Shown: positions 62,138-64,000 of the stretch, one piece after another | Numbering within the stretch: position 1 is the stretch's first letter | How the letters are laid out: each line of letters opens with the position of its first letter | Source of the DNA: Mycobacterium sp. 1164966.3 | GTDB lineage: Bacteria; Actinomycetota; Actinomycetes; Mycobacteriales; Mycobacteriaceae | Assembly (NCBI RefSeq): GCF_001665395.1 | Contig: NZ_LZSG01000041.1 | Span: 19,979 to 83,978 of the forward strand | DNA length: 64,000 nucleotides | Direction of reading: 5' to 3' | Made by a program: the position numbers and the translations under genes | The notes under the pieces: generated by a model | The model's database searches: none | Told to the model about the DNA's origin: nothing | The model's input: only the letters and a program-made list of their open reading frames with translations

Positions 62138-62379
62138 GGCCCCGCGTGCATTTCCTCTTATTTCCGGCTAGCTAATCAACATCGTCCCATGGGATCGCCG
62201 GCAACCCTGTTTCCACTGGCCGGAATGGCGAACATTTCAGCGATTTTTCGGTTAGCTGCTAATGATTCTGGCTAGCAAATCGGACCCGACGACTTCGACG
62301 CCCAGCAGTCATAGCAAAGATTTAGCCGATCGCTCAAACGAAGTTGTGGGGGGACGACGCGCGTCGACCAGAAAAGCTG

Positions 62380-63438
62380 CTACCGACGGCCTTTGCGCTT
62401 CTTCGAGCCGCCGCTGGACGCCTTCGGCTTGTCGGCTTCGTCGGTTTCGTCGGCTTCCGGCACTTCCGGCGCTTCCGGCGCGAGGACGGCCGCTGCAGCA
62501 GGTGGCCAGTAGGCCCGCCACTCGTGCTCGGTGACCGCGCCCAGGGGAGCCACATCGAACTCCTCGGCAACGTCGTCTCCGCGACGCGCGGCGGCGATCG
62601 ACCTCTCGACGCGGCGTACCGTGTCGGCGAATTCCAAAACGGCTGTGCGCAGCGCGTTTTCCGCATCGACATGGCTCAACAGCGAGATGGAGGTGATCTC
62701 GTCGGGGATCAGGTCGGCGGGCAACCCGGCGTTGCCGACTCGCTCAATCACCTTTTGCGCCAACGCCAGCGCCGGCTGGCCAGTATGCACGTCGTCCATC
62801 ACCGATTGCCGTGGCTTTTCGGCGGCCTTGCGCTCTTCCCACTGAGCCAATTGATCTTCAAGCGAAATCGGGTTCCCGGCAAGCACTTCCGGCACCCGAT
62901 TGCCGAGCTTCCGGATCAGGGCTGCGGCGACGTCGTCGATGGTGAAGGGCAGCTGCGGCGCATCCTCGGCGATACGCGCATGAAAGAGAACCTGCAGCAA
63001 CACATCGCCCAGCTCTTCGCGCAGCTGGTCCGCGTTGCCGCTGCGGACCGCGTCCAACAGCTCGTAGGTCTCTTCCAGCAGGTACCTGCGCAACGAGTCG
63101 TGGGTCTGCTCGCTTTCCCACGGTCCGGCGACGCGCAGCTTGTCCATCATCGCGACCGCGTCGACCAGCCGTTCGCCGCGCGGTGTCGCCGGCGCCGCAA
63201 TCAGCCGGGCGCCGGCGGCCAATCGCGCGGTGACGGCGGGGTGACTGGCATCCGACGACAACAACACCGGCGCTGGGGCGTCGGGGTCTCCGGAATGAAC
63301 CGGGCGCGCAGCGGGCAGCGACCAGGGCACCGCGACGGGCATCTCCTCGGTGTACTGAACTTCACCGCTGAGGTATTCGATGGCTTCGACGGGCACCAGC
63401 GACGGGCGGCGTGGGTCGCACAAGATGACGATGGTCAC
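62380..63438 (-). CDS. mazG: Nucleoside triphosphate pyrophosphohydrolase MazG
   Basis: A 352-residue MazG that hydrolyses (d)NTPs to NMP and PPi and so limits mutagenic nucleotides. The N-terminal ~90 residues are the mycobacterial extension (ILCDPRRPSLVPVEAIEYL). The MazG core has LLEETYELLDAV and EELGDVLLQVLFHARIAE, giving the EExxE and ExxD metal motif. The C-terminal segment is a Glu/Ala/Asp repeat and a KKRKGRR tail. It starts at GTG 63438, overlapping the mfd stop (GTGA). Confidence 0.95.
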   Translation of the reverse strand: MTIVILCDPRRPSLVPVEAIEYLSGEVQYTEEMPVAVPWSLPAARPVHSGDPDAPAPVLLSSDASHPAVTARLAAGARLIAAPATPRGERLVDAVAMMDKLRVAGPWESEQTHDSLRRYLLEETYELLDAVRSGNADQLREELGDVLLQVLFHARIAEDAPQLPFTIDDVAAALIRKLGNRVPEVLAGNPISLEDQLAQWEERKAAEKPRQSVMDDVHTGQPALALAQKVIERVGNAGLPADLIPDEITSISLLSHVDAENALRTAVLEFADTVRRVERSIAAARRGDDVAEEFDVAPLGAVTEHEWRAYWPPAAAAVLAPEAPEVPEADETDEADKPKASSGGSKKRKGRR

Positions 63439-64000
63439 GCTTGTTGCTCCTCACTCGAATTCGCTGCAGGGCCCGTTATACCAATTTCCTGCTGCGGTTT
63501 GCCCTGAAGGGCGGTGACCAAGTCGGCGACCATCTGGACCAGTTCGACATCGCGGATGCGAGGCGCGCCGACACCGCCGGCCCGCGGAATCGGAACCTGA
63601 ACCGTTGACGTGGTGGCACGATAGCTCGCTCCCGGATGGATGCGCTTCAGGCGAACCTGGGCGGAATCCGGCAAATTCATCGGCGACAACCGCACCGTCG
63701 CCGCCGACGGCGCCGAAACCTCGGTGATGCCGGCGGCACGGCACAGCAGCCGCAAGCGCGCCACCGCGACCAGCCGCCGAGCCGGCTCGGGCAGCGGCCC
63801 GTAACGGTCGGTGAGCTCGTCTACGACCGCAGCGACGGCAGCGTCGTCACCCGCGGAGGCGAGACGACGGTAGCCCTCCAGCCGCAGCCGGTCGCTGGCG
63901 ATGTAATCCGGCGGCAGGTGCGCCTCGCCCCGCCGGGGGCTGGGCCCCGGCGTGGCGCCCGGGCGGCGGGCCCCGCGTGCGGCGGGGGGCGCCCGGGGGG
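63435..64000 (-). CDS. mfd: Transcription-repair coupling factor Mfd, C-terminal part (runs off window)
   Basis: The frame ending at 63435 contains HLPPDYIASDRLRLEGYRRL, DELTDRYGPLPEPARRLVAV and ARLRLLCRAAGITEV, the TRCF C-terminal (D7) domain that holds Mfd autoinhibited. The rest of this large helicase lies outside the window. The stop is coupled to mazG. Upstream of about 63930 the reading becomes unreliable (see the next entry). Confidence 0.92.
   Translation of the reverse strand, partial: PRAPPAARGARRPGATPGPSPRRGEAHLPPDYIASDRLRLEGYRRLASAGDDAAVAAVVDELTDRYGPLPEPARRLVAVARLRLLCRAAGITEVSAPSAATVRLSPMNLPDSAQVRLKRIHPGASYRATTSTVQVPIPRAGGVGAPRIRDVELVQMVADLVTALQGKPQQEIGITGPAANSSEEQQA
63930..64000. 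other. Unreliable G/C-run sequence at the window end
   Basis: The last ~70 bases are almost entirely G and C in runs of four to six, unlike the neighbouring mfd codons. The expected conserved residues before HLPPDYIASD are not readable in any frame. This looks like low-quality sequence at a contig end rather than biology. Confidence 0.65.

Noticed and set aside
62409..62490. Tandem CTTCGTCGG/CTTCCGG-like repeats at the end of mazG
   Set aside because: They encode the low-complexity Glu/Ala/Asp tail of MazG and need no separate explanation.

Overview
The window is chromosomal DNA of a slow-growing, non-tuberculous Mycobacterium. The evidence is high GC with GTG/TTG starts and several apparently leaderless genes, a PE-PPE-esx cassette, a mycolic-acid cyclopropane synthase homologue, Mca of mycothiol metabolism, a mycofactocin-type SDR and an F420-type (Ddn-like) protein. 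Gene order follows, in reverse, the M. tuberculosis stretch from about Rv1086 to Rv1020. All comparisons with M. tuberculosis are from memory, not from a search. No complete insertion sequence, transposase, integrase, phage gene or CRISPR array is visible.

Layout. 1-26.7 kb is conserved backbone: short-chain Z-prenyl synthase, hemolysin III, a thioredoxin-like DUF255 protein, mca, greA, metB-pra-cbs, several lipases/esterases, fadA3, echA9-echA8, rhodanese plus cysteine dioxygenase, lpqV, two patatins and the fadD14 operon, ending with a beta-propeller protein (Rv1057 type). 26.7-43.0 kb is an AT-rich gap, a DUF427 gene and then about 15 kb of accessory genes up to a tRNA. These include a phytase-like lipoprotein, a LemA/M48/SDR/lipase operon, a P450-methyltransferase pair divergent from a cyclopropane synthase homologue, and a PknH-like receptor kinase divergent from a membrane protein that keeps only the first ~30 residues of a kinase domain.

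43.0-57.3 kb holds the tRNA, PE8-PPE15-esxJ-esxI (ESX-5-type substrates), the TrcRS two-component system and a co-directional kdpFABCDE potassium-uptake operon. Its KdpC carries a long four-cysteine insert, and a 26-codon membrane peptide precedes KdpF. 57.3-64 kb returns to backbone: a frameshifted small gene, a dispersed palindromic repeat, an exopolyphosphatase-family gene, DUF501, an FtsB/DivIC-like protein, eno, lpqU, mazG and the 3' part of mfd.

The main novelties are: the truncated kinase head fused to an LpqN-like ectodomain beside a PknH-type kinase; the long KdpC and rearranged kdp operon; a direct-repeat operator with the same 21/11-bp spacing upstream of both the PE/PPE/esx cassette and kdp; a dispersed palindromic repeat present twice, once with a tandemly amplified arm; and a tRNA with a Leu(UAA) anticodon but a short variable loop at the edge of the variable region.
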